NCBI RefSeq assembly: GCF_000308515.1
Contig: NZ_BAFV01000003.1
Location: 62,001-126,000, forward strand
Origin: Nocardia carnea NBRC 14403
GTDB lineage: Bacteria; Actinomycetota; Actinomycetes; Mycobacteriales; Mycobacteriaceae
Length of the DNA stretch: 64,000 nt
Reading direction: 5' to 3'
Shown: positions 24,900 to 35,425 of the stretch, piece after piece
Numbering within the stretch: position 1 is the first letter of the stretch
Layout of the letters: every line of letters starts with the position of its first letter
Program-made: the position numbers and the translations under genes
Notes under the pieces: generated by a model
Seen by the model: the letters and a program-made list of their open reading frames with translations, nothing else
What the model was told of the DNA's origin: nothing
The model's database searches: none

Positions 24900-26803
24900 G
24901 ACCGGGTACGCCGGGCGCCCCGGATACGAAACCGAAATCGTTCAAGCCTTCGCTGAAACGGCTGGTGGGCAGGCTCGCGCCGGAACGCGTGCTGGTGGCG
25001 GTCATCATCGCCCTCGGCGTCGTCTCGGTGGTGCTCAATATCGCGGGCCCCTACCTGCTGGGCAAAGCCACCAACCTGATCTTCGACGGTGTGGTCGGCC
25101 GGCAGCTGCCCGCGGGGCTGAGCAAGGAAGAAGCCATCGCCGGACTACGCGCGCAGGGGCAGGACACCTTCGCCGACATGCTGTCGGGGATGGCGGTCGT
25201 ACCGGGCGCCGGGATCGACTTCGACGCCGTCGGCCGGGTACTGACCCTGGTGCTGGTGTTGTATCTGGGCGCCGCGCTGTTCGGTTGGTTGCAGGCGTAC
25301 CTGCTCAACAATCTGATCAACCGCACCATCAAACGGTTGCGCGCAGATGTAGAGGACAAGATCCACCGGCTGCCGCTGAGCTATTTCGATTCCGCACCCC
25401 GCGGCGATGTGCTCAGCCGCGTCACCAACGATGTGGACAACATCTCGCAGAGCCTGCAGCAAACGATGAGCCAGCTGCTCGTGTCACTGCTCACTGTGCT
25501 CGGCATTCTCGGGATGATGTTCTGGATCTCCTGGATACTCGCGCTGATCGCCCTGCTCACAGTGCCCGCGGTGATCATCGTGACGGCGCAGATCGCCAAA
25601 CGGTCCAAACCGCATTTCGTGGACCAGTGGAGGTACACCGGACTCGTGAACGCCCAGGTGGAAGAGGCCTACACCGGGCACGAGATCGTCACCGCGTTCG
25701 GTCGCAGCAAGCAGGTCGGCGCCGCGTTCGACGAGCGCAACGAGCATCTGTACCAGTCCAGCTTCAAGGCACAGTTCATCTCCGGGCTGATCATGCCGTC
25801 GTCGATGTTCCTGGGGAACCTGAACTACGTGCTGGTCGCGCTGATCGGCGGCCTGCGGGTCGCCTCCGGCCAGCTGTCGCTGGGCGAGGTGCAGGCGTTC
25901 ATCCAGTACTCGCGCCAGTTCAGCCAGCCGCTCACACAAATCGGTGCCATGGCGAATCTGCTGCAGTCGGGTGTGGCCTCGGCCGAGCGGATCTTCGAAA
26001 TCCTGGACGCCGAGGAACAGAGCCCGGACCCGGCGGCCGAGCCCGCCGCGCCCGCCGAGCGTGGGCGGGTGGAATTCGCCGACGTCTCCTTCCGGTACGA
26101 ACCGCAGACCCCGGTGATCGACGACCTTTCGCTGGTAGCCGAACCGGGGCACGTGGTGGCGATCGTCGGGCCCACCGGTGCCGGAAAGACCACGCTGGTC
26201 AATCTGCTACTGCGGTTCTACGAACTCGATTCCGGGACGATCAGCATCGACGGGATCGATATCACCGATATCAGCCGTGACAGGCTCCGTTCCCGGATCG
26301 GCATGGTGTTGCAGGACGCCTGGCTGTTCAAGGGCACCATCAAGGAGAACATCGCCTACGGCGATCCGGACGCGAGCGACGCCGATATCCTCGCCGCCGC
26401 CCGTGCCGCCTACGTGGACCGCTTCGTGCATTCGCTGCCCGCCGGGTACGACACCGTGATCGACGAGGAGGGCACCGGGGTCAGCGCGGGGGAAAAACAG
26501 CTGATCACGATTGCGCGCGCGTTCCTCGCCAAACCCACCATTCTGGTGCTGGACGAGGCCACCAGTTCCGTCGACACCCGCACCGAACTTCTGGTGCAGC
26601 AGGCCACCGCGGAACTGCGCCGTGATCGCACCAGTTTCGTCATCGCCCACCGGCTCTCCACCATCCGCGACGCCGACCTGATCGTGGTGATGGAGGACGG
26701 CCATATCGTCGAACAGGGCACCCACGAGGAGCTGCTGGCCCGGCAGGCGGCGTACTACCGCCTCTACAACGCGCAGTTCGCGGCAGCCGCGGTGGAGGCT
26801 TGA
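24896..26803 (+). CDS. ABC exporter half-transporter with intact catalytic residues
   Basis: This 635-aa partner subunit has an extra loop of about 60 residues between helices 1 and 2 ([16 protein letters not shown] region), six helices and an ATPase domain. The ATPase domain has Walker [10 protein letters not shown] (about 424), Walker B LVLDEATS with the catalytic Glu, and H-loop IAHRLST. Its signature motif is VSAGEKQ, not LSGGQ, as in the matching subunit of known heterodimeric exporters. Combined with the preceding gene, one ATP site is fully catalytic and one degenerate. The Y-GH-E IV-AFGRS coupling segment is also present. Gene order resembles M. tuberculosis Rv1272c/Rv1273c-type pairs (recalled). 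Confidence 0.92.
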   Translation: MRPGTPGAPDTKPKSFKPSLKRLVGRLAPERVLVAVIIALGVVSVVLNIAGPYLLGKATNLIFDGVVGRQLPAGLSKEEAIAGLRAQGQDTFADMLSGMAVVPGAGIDFDAVGRVLTLVLVLYLGAALFGWLQAYLLNNLINRTIKRLRADVEDKIHRLPLSYFDSAPRGDVLSRVTNDVDNISQSLQQTMSQLLVSLLTVLGILGMMFWISWILALIALLTVPAVIIVTAQIAKRSKPHFVDQWRYTGLVNAQVEEAYTGHEIVTAFGRSKQVGAAFDERNEHLYQSSFKAQFISGLIMPSSMFLGNLNYVLVALIGGLRVASGQLSLGEVQAFIQYSRQFSQPLTQIGAMANLLQSGVASAERIFEILDAEEQSPDPAAEPAAPAERGRVEFADVSFRYEPQTPVIDDLSLVAEPGHVVAIVGPTGAGKTTLVNLLLRFYELDSGTISIDGIDITDISRDRLRSRIGMVLQDAWLFKGTIKENIAYGDPDASDADILAAARAAYVDRFVHSLPAGYDTVIDEEGTGVSAGEKQLITIARAFLAKPTILVLDEATSSVDTRTELLVQQATAELRRDRTSFVIAHRLSTIRDADLIVVMEDGHIVEQGTHEELLARQAAYYRLYNAQFAAAAVEA

Positions 26804-26815
26804 TCCCGGGCCTGA

Positions 26816-28147
<1,332 letters not shown>

Positions 28148-28158
28148 TCTGTAATTTT

Positions 28159-28179
28159 GGAGACGCTCCGCGTCTCGAG
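28159..28179 (+). repeat. dispersed hairpin repeat, copy A
   Basis: This is a 21-base element starting GGAGACGC and ending GTCTCGAG, with GAGACGC pairing to GCGTCTC around a short loop. It lies just 3' of tgt. The same 21 bases occur inverted at 38869-38889 and in a variant form at 28333-28353. Confidence 0.8.
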
Positions 28180-28332
28180 GGTGGGGCCCTGTCGGGCCCG
28201 GTTCTTCACTCCTCCGCTTCGCTCCCCCGCTCCGTCGCTCCAGAACCGGGCGGGCCCCACCCGGGGAAGGTGAACGCACAGCAGGACGGATAAGCGGGTG
28301 GACCGTTCGCGAAGGGGTGGGGCTGTGATTTT

Positions 28333-28353
28333 GGAGACGCTTCGCAGCTCGAG
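28333..28353 (+). repeat. dispersed hairpin repeat, copy B (variant)
   Basis: This matches copy A except at a few bases and is in the same orientation, about 174 bp downstream. Flanking bases also match: TGTRATTTTGGAGACGC upstream and GTGKGGSCCTGTC-like bases downstream. It looks like a tandem duplication of a larger unit of about 60 bp. The 28148-28441 gap holds no gene. Confidence 0.7.
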
Positions 28354-28441
28354 TGTGGGGGCCTGTCAATCCCTGGTCTTTCCTCCCTCGCTCCGTCGGT
28401 CCAGACCAGGGGCCCCGGGCCCATGGTCTGGACTATCCGGG

Positions 28442-29215
28442 TCAGGAACGCAGGGGGGTGGTTTCACGGGGGGCGTAGGTGGGTTCGTGCTTTTTGAGCA
28501 GGCCGATGACCCGGTAGGTGATCGGGAGCATCAGGATTTCGACCAGGGTTTTCCACAGGAAACCGATGATCACGTAGTTGGCGAACTGACCCCAGCTGTC
28601 GATTCCGATCGCGGTGGCGGCGATGGAGCAGAAGATCAGGGTGTCGGCGAGTTCACCCACTACCGTCGAACCGATCAGGCGGGCCCACAGGTACTTCTCG
28701 CGGGTGCGTTCCTTGATCAGCACCAGGGTCGCGGAGTTGAGCAGCTGGCCCACGACATAGCCCGCGAGCCCGGCCGCCACCAGTTGCGGCGTGGTGCCGA
28801 TAACGCTGCGGAACGCCTCCTGGTTCTCGTAGAACACCGCCGGCGGCAAATGGATCGCGACGGCGAAGCACACCACCATGACGAGCAGGGCGGTGAAACC
28901 GTAGAACACGGCATGCCGGGTGGCCCGGAAACCGTAGACCTCGCTCAGCACGTCACCGAGAACGTAGGCCAGGGGGAACAGGAAGAACGCGGCGTCGGTG
29001 GTGATGGGCAGGACCTCCAGGGGGCCCAGGCTCAGCGAACTGCCGGAGAAGAACTGCACGCCCTTGGTCGCGCAGATATTGGAGATGAGCAGTGTGGCGG
29101 TGAACAATACGACGATCGGCGTGTAGTACCCCCGCGCCACCTGGGCGAATGCCACGTGAACGGGCGCGGGGTGTCCAGACTTGCCGGATAACGGGGGGTT
29201 GTTGGAGTCTTCCAC
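28442..29215 (-). CDS. yhhQ: queuosine precursor transporter (YhhQ/COG1738 family)
   Basis: This integral membrane protein of about 257 aa has six or seven helices and is of the YhhQ vitamin-uptake-like family. That family imports queuosine precursors (preQ0, preQ1 or queuine). Family signs are LLISNICATKGV in the first helix, FFLFPLAYVLGDVLSEVYG (the conserved Asp/Glu-rich second motif) and GSTVVGELADTLIF (the conserved Asp-Thr helix). It stands convergent to tgt and near gluQ, which supports the role. The start is ambiguous: GTG 29215 is used, with TTG 29227 also in frame. Confidence 0.9.
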   Translation of the reverse strand: MEDSNNPPLSGKSGHPAPVHVAFAQVARGYYTPIVVLFTATLLISNICATKGVQFFSGSSLSLGPLEVLPITTDAAFFLFPLAYVLGDVLSEVYGFRATRHAVFYGFTALLVMVVCFAVAIHLPPAVFYENQEAFRSVIGTTPQLVAAGLAGYVVGQLLNSATLVLIKERTREKYLWARLIGSTVVGELADTLIFCSIAATAIGIDSWGQFANYVIIGFLWKTLVEILMLPITYRVIGLLKKHEPTYAPRETTPLRS

Positions 29216-29253
29216 CCGGCTATCCAATCAAACTCTCGAATAGGGTGTAGAAC

Positions 29254-29805
29254 ATGACGAACCCCGGCAACTCCGACGAATGGTGGAAGCAGTACGGGGG
29301 GTCGGGCGTATCGTCGGATCCTGCGAACGCACAACCGTCCGCGGGTGAACCGTCCAGTTACCCGTCGTACCCCTCGTCCCCGGCGCCCGCTCCCATGCCG
29401 CCGCCCGCGCCCCCGACGTACGGGGTGCCGCCCGGGCCGGCTCCGCAGGCCAACCCTTATCCGGCGATGCCCGCGTACCCGGCGAATCCCTCGTACCCCG
29501 CGAATCCGTCGTATCCCGGCACGCCCCCCGGGCCGGGATATCCGATGGGATACCAGCCCTACGGCTACCCGGCAGCCCACGGGGGCACCAACGGGTTGGC
29601 GATCGCGTCGCTGATCGCTTCGCTGGTGGGTATCGGCTGCGGTATCGGGGCCATTGCCGGAATCATCATGGGCGTGATCGCGCTCGGCCAGATCCGGGAC
29701 AACGGTCAGCAGGGACGCGGTATGGCGCTGGCCGGGATCTGGGTCGGTGTCGCCTGGATCGTGCTGTGGGTCCTGTACATGGTGCTGATCTTCGCCGCGT
29801 CCTAG
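29254..29805 (+). CDS. DUF4190-type small membrane protein with Pro/Tyr-rich N-terminus
   Basis: This 183-aa protein has a cytoplasmic low-complexity first half rich in Pro, Tyr and Ala (repeats of the YPANPSYP kind). Then come two membrane helices, the first LAIASLIASLVGIGCGIGAIAGIIMGVIALGQIR and the second GVAWIVLWVLYMVLIFA. The pattern 'N-G-[LM]-AIASL...G.ialgqir...q.GrgmAlaGi..G' is DUF4190. The function is unknown. It is divergent from yhhQ and convergent with the RDD gene, which has a similar Pro-rich tail, so the pair may work in the same membrane setting. Confidence 0.85.
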   Translation: MTNPGNSDEWWKQYGGSGVSSDPANAQPSAGEPSSYPSYPSSPAPAPMPPPAPPTYGVPPGPAPQANPYPAMPAYPANPSYPANPSYPGTPPGPGYPMGYQPYGYPAAHGGTNGLAIASLIASLVGIGCGIGAIAGIIMGVIALGQIRDNGQQGRGMALAGIWVGVAWIVLWVLYMVLIFAAS

Positions 29806-29814
29806 CCGGTCGGC

Positions 29815-30501
29815 TCAAGCCTCCAGAACGTGGGTTCCGCCGGCGAGTTTGTCGTGCCACCCCTGTTTGTTGGGGTCCTTGTCCATGGTGGCGGCCATGT
29901 AGATCATCAGCGCGAGCCCGGCCAGCCAGCCGAGGCACGGGATAATCGATACGGCCAGGTAGACATTGCGTTTCAAGGACGCCAGCGGCGGTACGGTGGG
30001 TGCGCCGTTGGGGGCCACGACCTTGAGTCCGATGATCCTCTTGCCCAGTGTCGCGCCGGTCCGGCTCTCCATCAGCACGAAGTACAGCAGGATGGCGGCG
30101 AAGACGATCGCGTAGCTGACCGACATACCGGACAGACCACTCATATTCGGCATGATGATGAAATTCAGCAGGATCGCCAGCGGGAGTCCGACGATGAGAT
30201 TGTCGATCAGCCGGGCGGTGAATCGAGGCCACACCTTGCCCGGTACACCGAAGGCGGGATCGAACTGACCGTATCGGTGGCCGCCGTACTGCGCCTGCGG
30301 GTGCACGGTCTGCTGATACAGAGGCCGCTCGTTCTGTGGCGGCGGCGGGGGCTGGTGCCCGTAGGGCTGCGGAGGCGGCGGCTGCTGTCCGGGCGGACCC
30401 GGCGGCGGCGCATATGGGCCGGGAGCGCCGTACTGCGGCGGCTGCCCGTACGGCTGCCCGGCCTGGGGGTGGTTGCTGGGGTCGTACCCGCCACTGGTCA
30501 T
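29815..30501 (-). CDS. RDD-family membrane protein
   Basis: This 228-aa protein has a Pro/Gln/Tyr-rich N-terminal tail (about 95 residues) followed by an RDD domain. WPRFTARLIDNLIVGLPLAI has the Arg-x-x-Asp pair in the first helix, SRTGATLGKRIIGLKVV is the family loop, and two further helices end at GWHDKLAGGTHVLE. RDD proteins are small membrane proteins of mostly unknown role; some act in ion or solute stress. The ATG at 30501 follows AGGCGA. The gene stops 9 bp from the convergent DUF4190 gene. Confidence 0.88.
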   Translation of the reverse strand: MTSGGYDPSNHPQAGQPYGQPPQYGAPGPYAPPPGPPGQQPPPPQPYGHQPPPPPQNERPLYQQTVHPQAQYGGHRYGQFDPAFGVPGKVWPRFTARLIDNLIVGLPLAILLNFIIMPNMSGLSGMSVSYAIVFAAILLYFVLMESRTGATLGKRIIGLKVVAPNGAPTVPPLASLKRNVYLAVSIIPCLGWLAGLALMIYMAATMDKDPNKQGWHDKLAGGTHVLEA

Positions 30502-30549
30502 TTCGCCTGCCTGCACTCGAAAATCGTAAAGACCCGGTCGCAGGCCAGA

Positions 30550-31500
30550 TTACGGACCGCCGGCCGTGCACACCAAGCTGTCGGGGTCCAGTATCCACGG
30601 GGTTCGCGGCAGCCGGCCGGGATCGAATCCGGTGAGCAGTTCCTCCGCGCTGTCGCCCGACAATCCCAGTGAGGTAGCCAACAGTGCGACCACATCGCGC
30701 ACGGAGTCGCCGTGGTGGCGCCGATCGGCGAGGGTGACCGCGCCGTCACGTTTGGCCAGCCGCTGTCCGGCCGTGTTCAGCACCAGCGGGACGTGTGCGT
30801 ACTCGGGCACCGGCAGGCCGAGGAGGGTGGCCAGGTAGGCCTGCCGCGGGGTGGAGGGCAGCAGATCGTCGCCGCGCACCACTTGGTCGATACCGTGTTC
30901 GGCGTCGTCGACCACGACGGTCAGGTTGTATGCCGGGATCCCGTCGCCGCGGCGGAGCACGAGATCGTCCACCGGACCGCGGTAGCGTCCGTGCAGGCGA
31001 TCGGTGATCTCGAAATCGGGGCGGGCCGCCCGCAACCGGAGTGCGGCCGGGCGGCCGGCGGCGCGACGGGCGTCGCGTTCGGCCGGGGTGAGTTCGCGGC
31101 AGGTACCCGGGTAGGCGCCCTGCGGGCCGTGCGGGGCGGTGGCGGCCTGATGGATCTCTCTCCTGGTGCAGAAGCATTCGTAGGTCAGACCGGCTTCGGT
31201 GAGCCGGCCGACGGCTGCGTCGTAGCGCCCCAGCCGGTCCGATTGATGCAGTACCGGGCCGTCCCAGTCGATGCCGAGGGCAGCGAGATCACCGAGTTGG
31301 CGTTCTTCGGCGCCGGGGCGCACCCGGTCGAGGTCGTCGATGCGGAGGACGAAGCGACGGCCGGTGCCACGGGCGAACAGCCACGCCAGCAGTGCGGTGC
31401 GCAGGTTGCCGAGATGCAGATCGCCCGAGGGGCTCGGGGCGTACCGGCCGGCGCCGGCGGCGGGCGGGCTGGGCGCGGGGTCGGTGGGCATCGCTGTCAT
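30550..31500 (-). CDS. gluQ: glutamyl-Q tRNA(Asp) synthetase
   Basis: GluQRS attaches glutamate to the queuosine base at position 34 of tRNA(Asp), not to the 3' end. The 316-aa protein is a glutamyl-tRNA synthetase catalytic core without the anticodon-binding domain. It has GRYAPSPSGDLHLGNLRTALLAW with HLGN as the HIGH motif, DDLDRVRPG, a zinc site CFC...YPGTC, and RLAKRDG as the KMSKS equivalent. The size matches the family (about 300 aa). The ATG overlaps the preceding DUF309 stop (ATGA). Together with tgt and yhhQ it completes uptake, insertion and further modification of the Q base. Confidence 0.93.
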   Translation of the reverse strand: MTAMPTDPAPSPPAAGAGRYAPSPSGDLHLGNLRTALLAWLFARGTGRRFVLRIDDLDRVRPGAEERQLGDLAALGIDWDGPVLHQSDRLGRYDAAVGRLTEAGLTYECFCTRREIHQAATAPHGPQGAYPGTCRELTPAERDARRAAGRPAALRLRAARPDFEITDRLHGRYRGPVDDLVLRRGDGIPAYNLTVVVDDAEHGIDQVVRGDDLLPSTPRQAYLATLLGLPVPEYAHVPLVLNTAGQRLAKRDGAVTLADRRHHGDSVRDVVALLATSLGLSGDSAEELLTGFDPGRLPRTPWILDPDSLVCTAGGP

Positions 31501-32030
31501 GGTAGGTCGCCGGTGAGGCGGGGCATGAGCGCGGCGCGTTCGGCGAGGGAGGTGGGTGTACCCGGTCGTGCCGGGATCTGTTCGTCCAGTTCGGCCAGCA
31601 GCGCTTCGGCATGGGCGATGAGGCCCGGTCCGTCGAGACCGTAGGGGAGTGCCCCGGCGGGGTGGCCGGCGGCGGCGGGGTCGAATACCCGGATGCGCTC
31701 GACCGCGCGGCACAGCAGGGTCCGGGCGCCCTTGGGGTTGCCCCGCTGGATATGGGTCAGCCCGACCGCGTACTGCGCGAGGCCCTGCCACAGCATGCGC
31801 TCGGCGGCCGGGCCGTTCTTCCATACCGATTCCAGGACCTCATGGGCGTTGAAGGCCAAGCCCTCGTCCAGAAGTTGCTGCGCGTAGGCGAGCGCTTCGC
31901 GGGGCGGGAGGTCCAGATCGTCGGGGACTCGCGGAACTCCGGGCGAACCCGGTGGTAGTGGTCGTCCCAGCCGGTCGCGCGGCCGGGCATTGGTGGCGCG
32001 TCCCTGGTCGTCGCGATCGCGTTCGGGCAT
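31497..32030 (-). CDS. DUF309 domain protein
   Basis: This protein of about 177 aa has a DUF309 helical domain: LDEGLAFNAHEVLESVWK carries the conserved His-Glu, and LWQGLAQYAVGLTHIQRGNPKGARTLLCRA follows. The family is small, of unknown biochemical role, and common upstream of unrelated genes in actinobacteria. The N-terminus (RDRDDQGRATNARPRDRLGRPLP) is basic and matches the usual start of these proteins, which is why ATG 32030 is used. It is translationally coupled to gluQ by a 4-bp overlap, but no functional link to queuosine is known. Confidence 0.85.
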   Translation of the reverse strand: MPERDRDDQGRATNARPRDRLGRPLPPGSPGVPRVPDDLDLPPREALAYAQQLLDEGLAFNAHEVLESVWKNGPAAERMLWQGLAQYAVGLTHIQRGNPKGARTLLCRAVERIRVFDPAAAGHPAGALPYGLDGPGLIAHAEALLAELDEQIPARPGTPTSLAERAALMPRLTGDLP

Positions 32031-32494
32031 GCGGCCATCATTGCGCTCCATGCGCGCGGAGTGTGCGCCAGGGGGATTGACATAGGATGAATAAGCGATC
32101 ACGTAACAATCACGTCATGCCTTTACGGATCATTCGTCCAGACCATTTCAGATATTTTCGAGCAAAGTCATCCTTATAAGTCCGCAATTACGTGGCAATG
32201 GGGCATCTTAGCGGAATTGACAAGACTATTGGTTCCGTTGGCAAGATATGGGCAAATCGGCCGTGAACCTGCTAGTCTTCCGCATGCGGGGCCGCTCACA
32301 AGGGGTTTGAGTCACCGCGTCAGGTGTGTTCGCGGACAGGTGCGAGTCCGATAGACCGAACCCGGCAAACCGGAAATTTGCTCGCTATCTGCGCGTGCAT
32401 CGGAAGTATTCGGTGTCACCACCGGATACCAGCTAGTTCGAGAACTATGCAGGAATCGAATATCGTTATCGACGCAGCGAAGGAGTGCAGTGCC
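32031..32494. other. AT-richer intergenic region without recognised gene
   Basis: About 460 bp are visibly lower in GC than the flanks. A TTGACA at 32217-32222 has no convincing -10 partner at 16-19 bp. No ORF with family features and no RNA fold were recognised. The drop in GC and the DUF397 gene to the right suggest acquired DNA. Confidence 0.45.
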
Positions 32495-32704
32495 GTGAAG
32501 GTGGATATGACGGGTGCTGTGTGGCGGAAAAGTTCATACAGTGGCCCGGACGGGAACTGCGTGGAGGTGGCATTTCTCGTAGACGGCAACGTGGCGGTCC
32601 GAGATACCAAGGATCGCGGCAACGGGCCGGTGCTGGCCTTCGCGCCCGGCGAATGGGCCGAGTTCCTGTCCGGCGTGTCGGTGGGAGACCACCGCGACGC
32701 CTGA
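32495..32704 (+). CDS. DUF397 domain protein
   Basis: This 69-aa protein is almost entirely a DUF397 domain: WRKSSYSGPDGNCVEV, then VAVRDTKDRGNGPVLAFAPGEWAEFL. It matches the strand pattern conserved in Streptomyces and Nocardia copies. DUF397 proteins usually follow an Xre-type helix-turn-helix gene and act with it, resembling a toxin-antitoxin or anti-regulator pair. No such partner is present upstream or downstream here. The GTG is chosen for its AAGGAG ribosome site nine bases before it. Function unknown. Confidence 0.86.
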   Translation: MKVDMTGAVWRKSSYSGPDGNCVEVAFLVDGNVAVRDTKDRGNGPVLAFAPGEWAEFLSGVSVGDHRDA

Positions 32705-32728
32705 GGTTATCCCGATATCAGGCAGTAC

Positions 32729-32758
32729 GGCCCCGGGTCCGCTTGGCCCGGGGCCTTT
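32729..32758 (+). terminator. intrinsic-type terminator after DUF397 gene
   Basis: A 9-bp GC stem (GGCCCCGGG/CCCGGGGCC) with a 9-nt loop is followed by TTTGC, 25 bp past the DUF397 stop. Confidence 0.7.
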
Positions 32759-32801
32759 GCCTGTTTGCGATAGGGGTCGCGGTGGCGGCTAGGGTCGGGC
32801 C

Positions 32802-34415
32802 GTGATCTCGCTGGCAGCTCCGGACGCCACGATGTACTGGCTGTCCCGGCGAACCCACAACGACCAGTTCCTGCTCTACTGCTTCGCGGAGTCCACCCGA
32901 GCCGATGGCGCATTACGCGCCGAAATCCTGCAACGGTGCGCCGCCGTCCCGGAACTGGGGCTCCGATTACACGACGACCCCACCGGCCTGGCCTATCCGA
33001 TGTGGATTCCCGCCGAGCCCACCGCGGAGCACATCGAACTGCACCGGCTCCCCACGCCCCACTGGCCGGAACTACGCGCCGCCCTCGGTCGATTGACCGG
33101 CACCGGTGTAGACGCGCAGGTATCTCCCTGGCGATTGCATATCTTCCGCGGGATCCGCGACAGTCCGGTATCCGACCCGCAGGTCACAGCTGTCGTGCTG
33201 CAGATATCGCACGCACTGGTCGACGGCCGCGGTGCTTCGCGGATCGCCCGCGACCTGTTCGCCGCCGAGCCCACGCCATCGGAGCCCGGGTCCGCACCGG
33301 TGTCGTCCGGGACCGAGTGCCTGTCCGGTGCGGGGGAGCCGTTGTCACAGACGGGGAAGCCCGGTACGGCAGCAGATGGGTACGCGGGGCCTATCGGTGC
33401 CGAGGACTCGGAGTCGGCCGAGGACCGGTCCCTGCCCAGAGCAAGCGAGCCGATATCGGGGGTCGACCCCGAGCGGTCTGCGCCCACGGAACGGGAGTTC
33501 GCGGCTCCGGGGGACAGCGAACCCGGCACGGTACCCGGCGCAGATCGAGTGCCCATGTCCCAAGGCGCGAGGCCGCCGGGGGTGTCTGTCCGTCTCGCTG
33601 CATTGCGGGCCGCCGTGACGTTGCCTGCAGGGGTCGCCCGGACGGTCCGGCGCGGTGTGACCGCCGCACGGGCGCGGAACGAACTCGCGACCCTCACCGC
33701 TACCGGCCGGATTCCGCCGCCGGGCCCCGGATATGCGCCCGGGCCGCTGAACGGGCCCGCCGAGGTGGCCGGGCACGCGGTACGGATGCTGGTGTGCCCG
33801 GCAGAGGCGTTTCACGTGCCCGGATTCAGCGTCACGGTGGTCGGGCTGACGGCGGTATCGATCGCACTCGAGCGGTATCTGCTGGGAAGAGGTGAGGATG
33901 TCACGCGGCTGGGAGCACAGGTGCCGATGGCCCTGCCGCCGCGCCGCGGGGTCCGCAACAACTATCGCAGCCTCGGCGTGGACCTCGCGGCCGGTGAACC
34001 CGACGCGCGGCGCCGGGCCGCGGCGATCGCGGCGGAACTGTCCGCTCGCCGCGAGCGCGCCCGGCATCCGCTCCTCGATGCGCAGGGCGCCGTCGATGCC
34101 GTGCTACCGCCGCTCCTGCTGCGCCGGGACGTCCGTGATTATCCGATCGACAGCACTCCCGAGCAGATCACCGGCCATACCGTGGTCTCCAGCGTGAACC
34201 GGGGACCGGCCGATCTGACCTTCGGTGGCGCGCCGGTGCGATTCACCGGCGGATTTCCCGCGCTGGGCGCGGTGATGCATCTCACCCATGGGATCCACGG
34301 GCTGGGGGAGACCGTCACACTGTCGGTGCACGCCGACCCCAGTGTCGTGGATCCGGACATCTATGCCGGCCATCTACGGGATGCCCTACGCGAACTACCT
34401 GCACTGCGGGACTGA
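32802..34415 (+). CDS. WS/DGAT-like acyltransferase with low-complexity insert
   Basis: This 537-aa protein resembles wax ester synthase/diacylglycerol acyltransferases, which join acyl-CoA to alcohols or diacylglycerol to make storage lipid. The active-site motif is HALVDG (137-142); the family has HHxxxDG, and the first His is Ser136 here. The C-terminal DUF1298-like half ends with VVSSVNRGPADLTFGGAPV and GLGETVTLSVHAD. Between residues of about 155 and 260 lies a Ser/Pro/Glu/Gly-rich insert of about 100 residues that is absent from normal members. It could be disordered. The GTG start is 44 bp after the terminator hairpin. Confidence 0.8.
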   Translation: MISLAAPDATMYWLSRRTHNDQFLLYCFAESTRADGALRAEILQRCAAVPELGLRLHDDPTGLAYPMWIPAEPTAEHIELHRLPTPHWPELRAALGRLTGTGVDAQVSPWRLHIFRGIRDSPVSDPQVTAVVLQISHALVDGRGASRIARDLFAAEPTPSEPGSAPVSSGTECLSGAGEPLSQTGKPGTAADGYAGPIGAEDSESAEDRSLPRASEPISGVDPERSAPTEREFAAPGDSEPGTVPGADRVPMSQGARPPGVSVRLAALRAAVTLPAGVARTVRRGVTAARARNELATLTATGRIPPPGPGYAPGPLNGPAEVAGHAVRMLVCPAEAFHVPGFSVTVVGLTAVSIALERYLLGRGEDVTRLGAQVPMALPPRRGVRNNYRSLGVDLAAGEPDARRRAAAIAAELSARRERARHPLLDAQGAVDAVLPPLLLRRDVRDYPIDSTPEQITGHTVVSSVNRGPADLTFGGAPVRFTGGFPALGAVMHLTHGIHGLGETVTLSVHADPSVVDPDIYAGHLRDALRELPALRD

Positions 34416-34531
34416 CGAGCCGCCTCGGTGCGCCTCGCCGGCGATTGCGGTGGAGCCCCTGCGGCGCCGACGGCAGCATCGTCCAGGTGACACCGATCTC
34501 CGGTCGTTTCGCGGCCGGTCTGCCGGGCAGG

Positions 34532-35230
34532 TCAGTTCGGGTCGATACCGAGTTCTTCCCGGGTGGCGACGATGAGGTCGCGTTCGGCGACGCGTACCTC
34601 GCCCAGCATCTGGGTCTTGTGGTCGCGGGCCGCCCGGATCTCCTCCGGCGGCGCGTCCTGCAGCTTCTTCCGCTGCAGGGTGAGGGCCGACAGCAGGACG
34701 TCGGAAAGCGTATCGGCGAGCCGCCGCCACTGCTTGTAGTGCGGATCCGAACCGACCAGCCGCAGCACATTGGCCCGATCCGAGCCGGCTTCCAGGTTGT
34801 GGATCAGATCGCCGATCAGTTCGTCGGTCCAGTCCTCGTCGCGGCGCAGCGCCTGACAGATACGGCTGGACATACCCAGCGAATCGGCCACCGCGCCGGC
34901 GACGGCGTCCCGGCGCCAGTGCTCGCTCGCCTGGACCAAGGCCACGGCATGGGCGGATTCCACCTGGGAGTGGGCGGCGTCGAGCTGCCGCCGGGTGGAA
35001 TCGGCCTGCTGCGCAACGCTGGCAGTCTGGTGCTGGGCCGCGACGGACAGGGTCCGCTGGGCCCGCTCGTCGGCGGCGGCGATCGCATCCCGGTTCGTCC
35101 GATTGTTGACCAGTACGGCGATCACAGCCGCACCACCGAGCGCGAGCGAACCGAGCAGCGGCAGCCACGACTGCCACCAGGCCGGGGAACTCTGAACGAT
35201 CTCGATCACCTGGGGATCCACGGCGCCCAT
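34532..35230 (-). CDS. unknown single-pass membrane protein with coiled coil
   Basis: I do not recognise this 232-aa protein. It has one N-terminal membrane helix (SWLPLLGSLALGGAAVIAVLV, about residues 21-41), followed directly by an Ala/Gln/Arg-rich segment with heptad character (NRTNRDAIAAADERAQRTL..., to about residue 115). It then has a helical C-terminal region with many charged residues. It would stand in the membrane with a long cytoplasmic helix bundle. The ATG at 35230 puts the helix close to the N-terminus. Nothing in the neighbourhood (acyltransferase, tRNA-Ser) suggests its job. Confidence 0.65.
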   Translation of the reverse strand: MGAVDPQVIEIVQSSPAWWQSWLPLLGSLALGGAAVIAVLVNNRTNRDAIAAADERAQRTLSVAAQHQTASVAQQADSTRRQLDAAHSQVESAHAVALVQASEHWRRDAVAGAVADSLGMSSRICQALRRDEDWTDELIGDLIHNLEAGSDRANVLRLVGSDPHYKQWRRLADTLSDVLLSALTLQRKKLQDAPPEEIRAARDHKTQMLGEVRVAERDLIVATREELGIDPN

Positions 35231-35425
35231 AATGGCACCGTCGCCGCGGCCGGGCGCGACGGCCGTCACAATTGGGTGCTCAGCGGGGTTCGGGCATTGG
35301 ATATCTTGCAGGGTAAGAGGATTCATGCTATGTCGGCCGGGTCGCTGCGGTGGTGGATCGCTCGCGGCGGCCGGAATGAGCGGGCGTTTTCACGATGCGC
35401 CGGGGTGGCAGGTATGCTGCTCGGC

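Noticed and set aside
32217..32247. sigma-70 promoter with TTGACA
   Set aside because: No -10-like hexamer lies at 16-19 bp spacing, and the downstream gene starts about 250 bp away.
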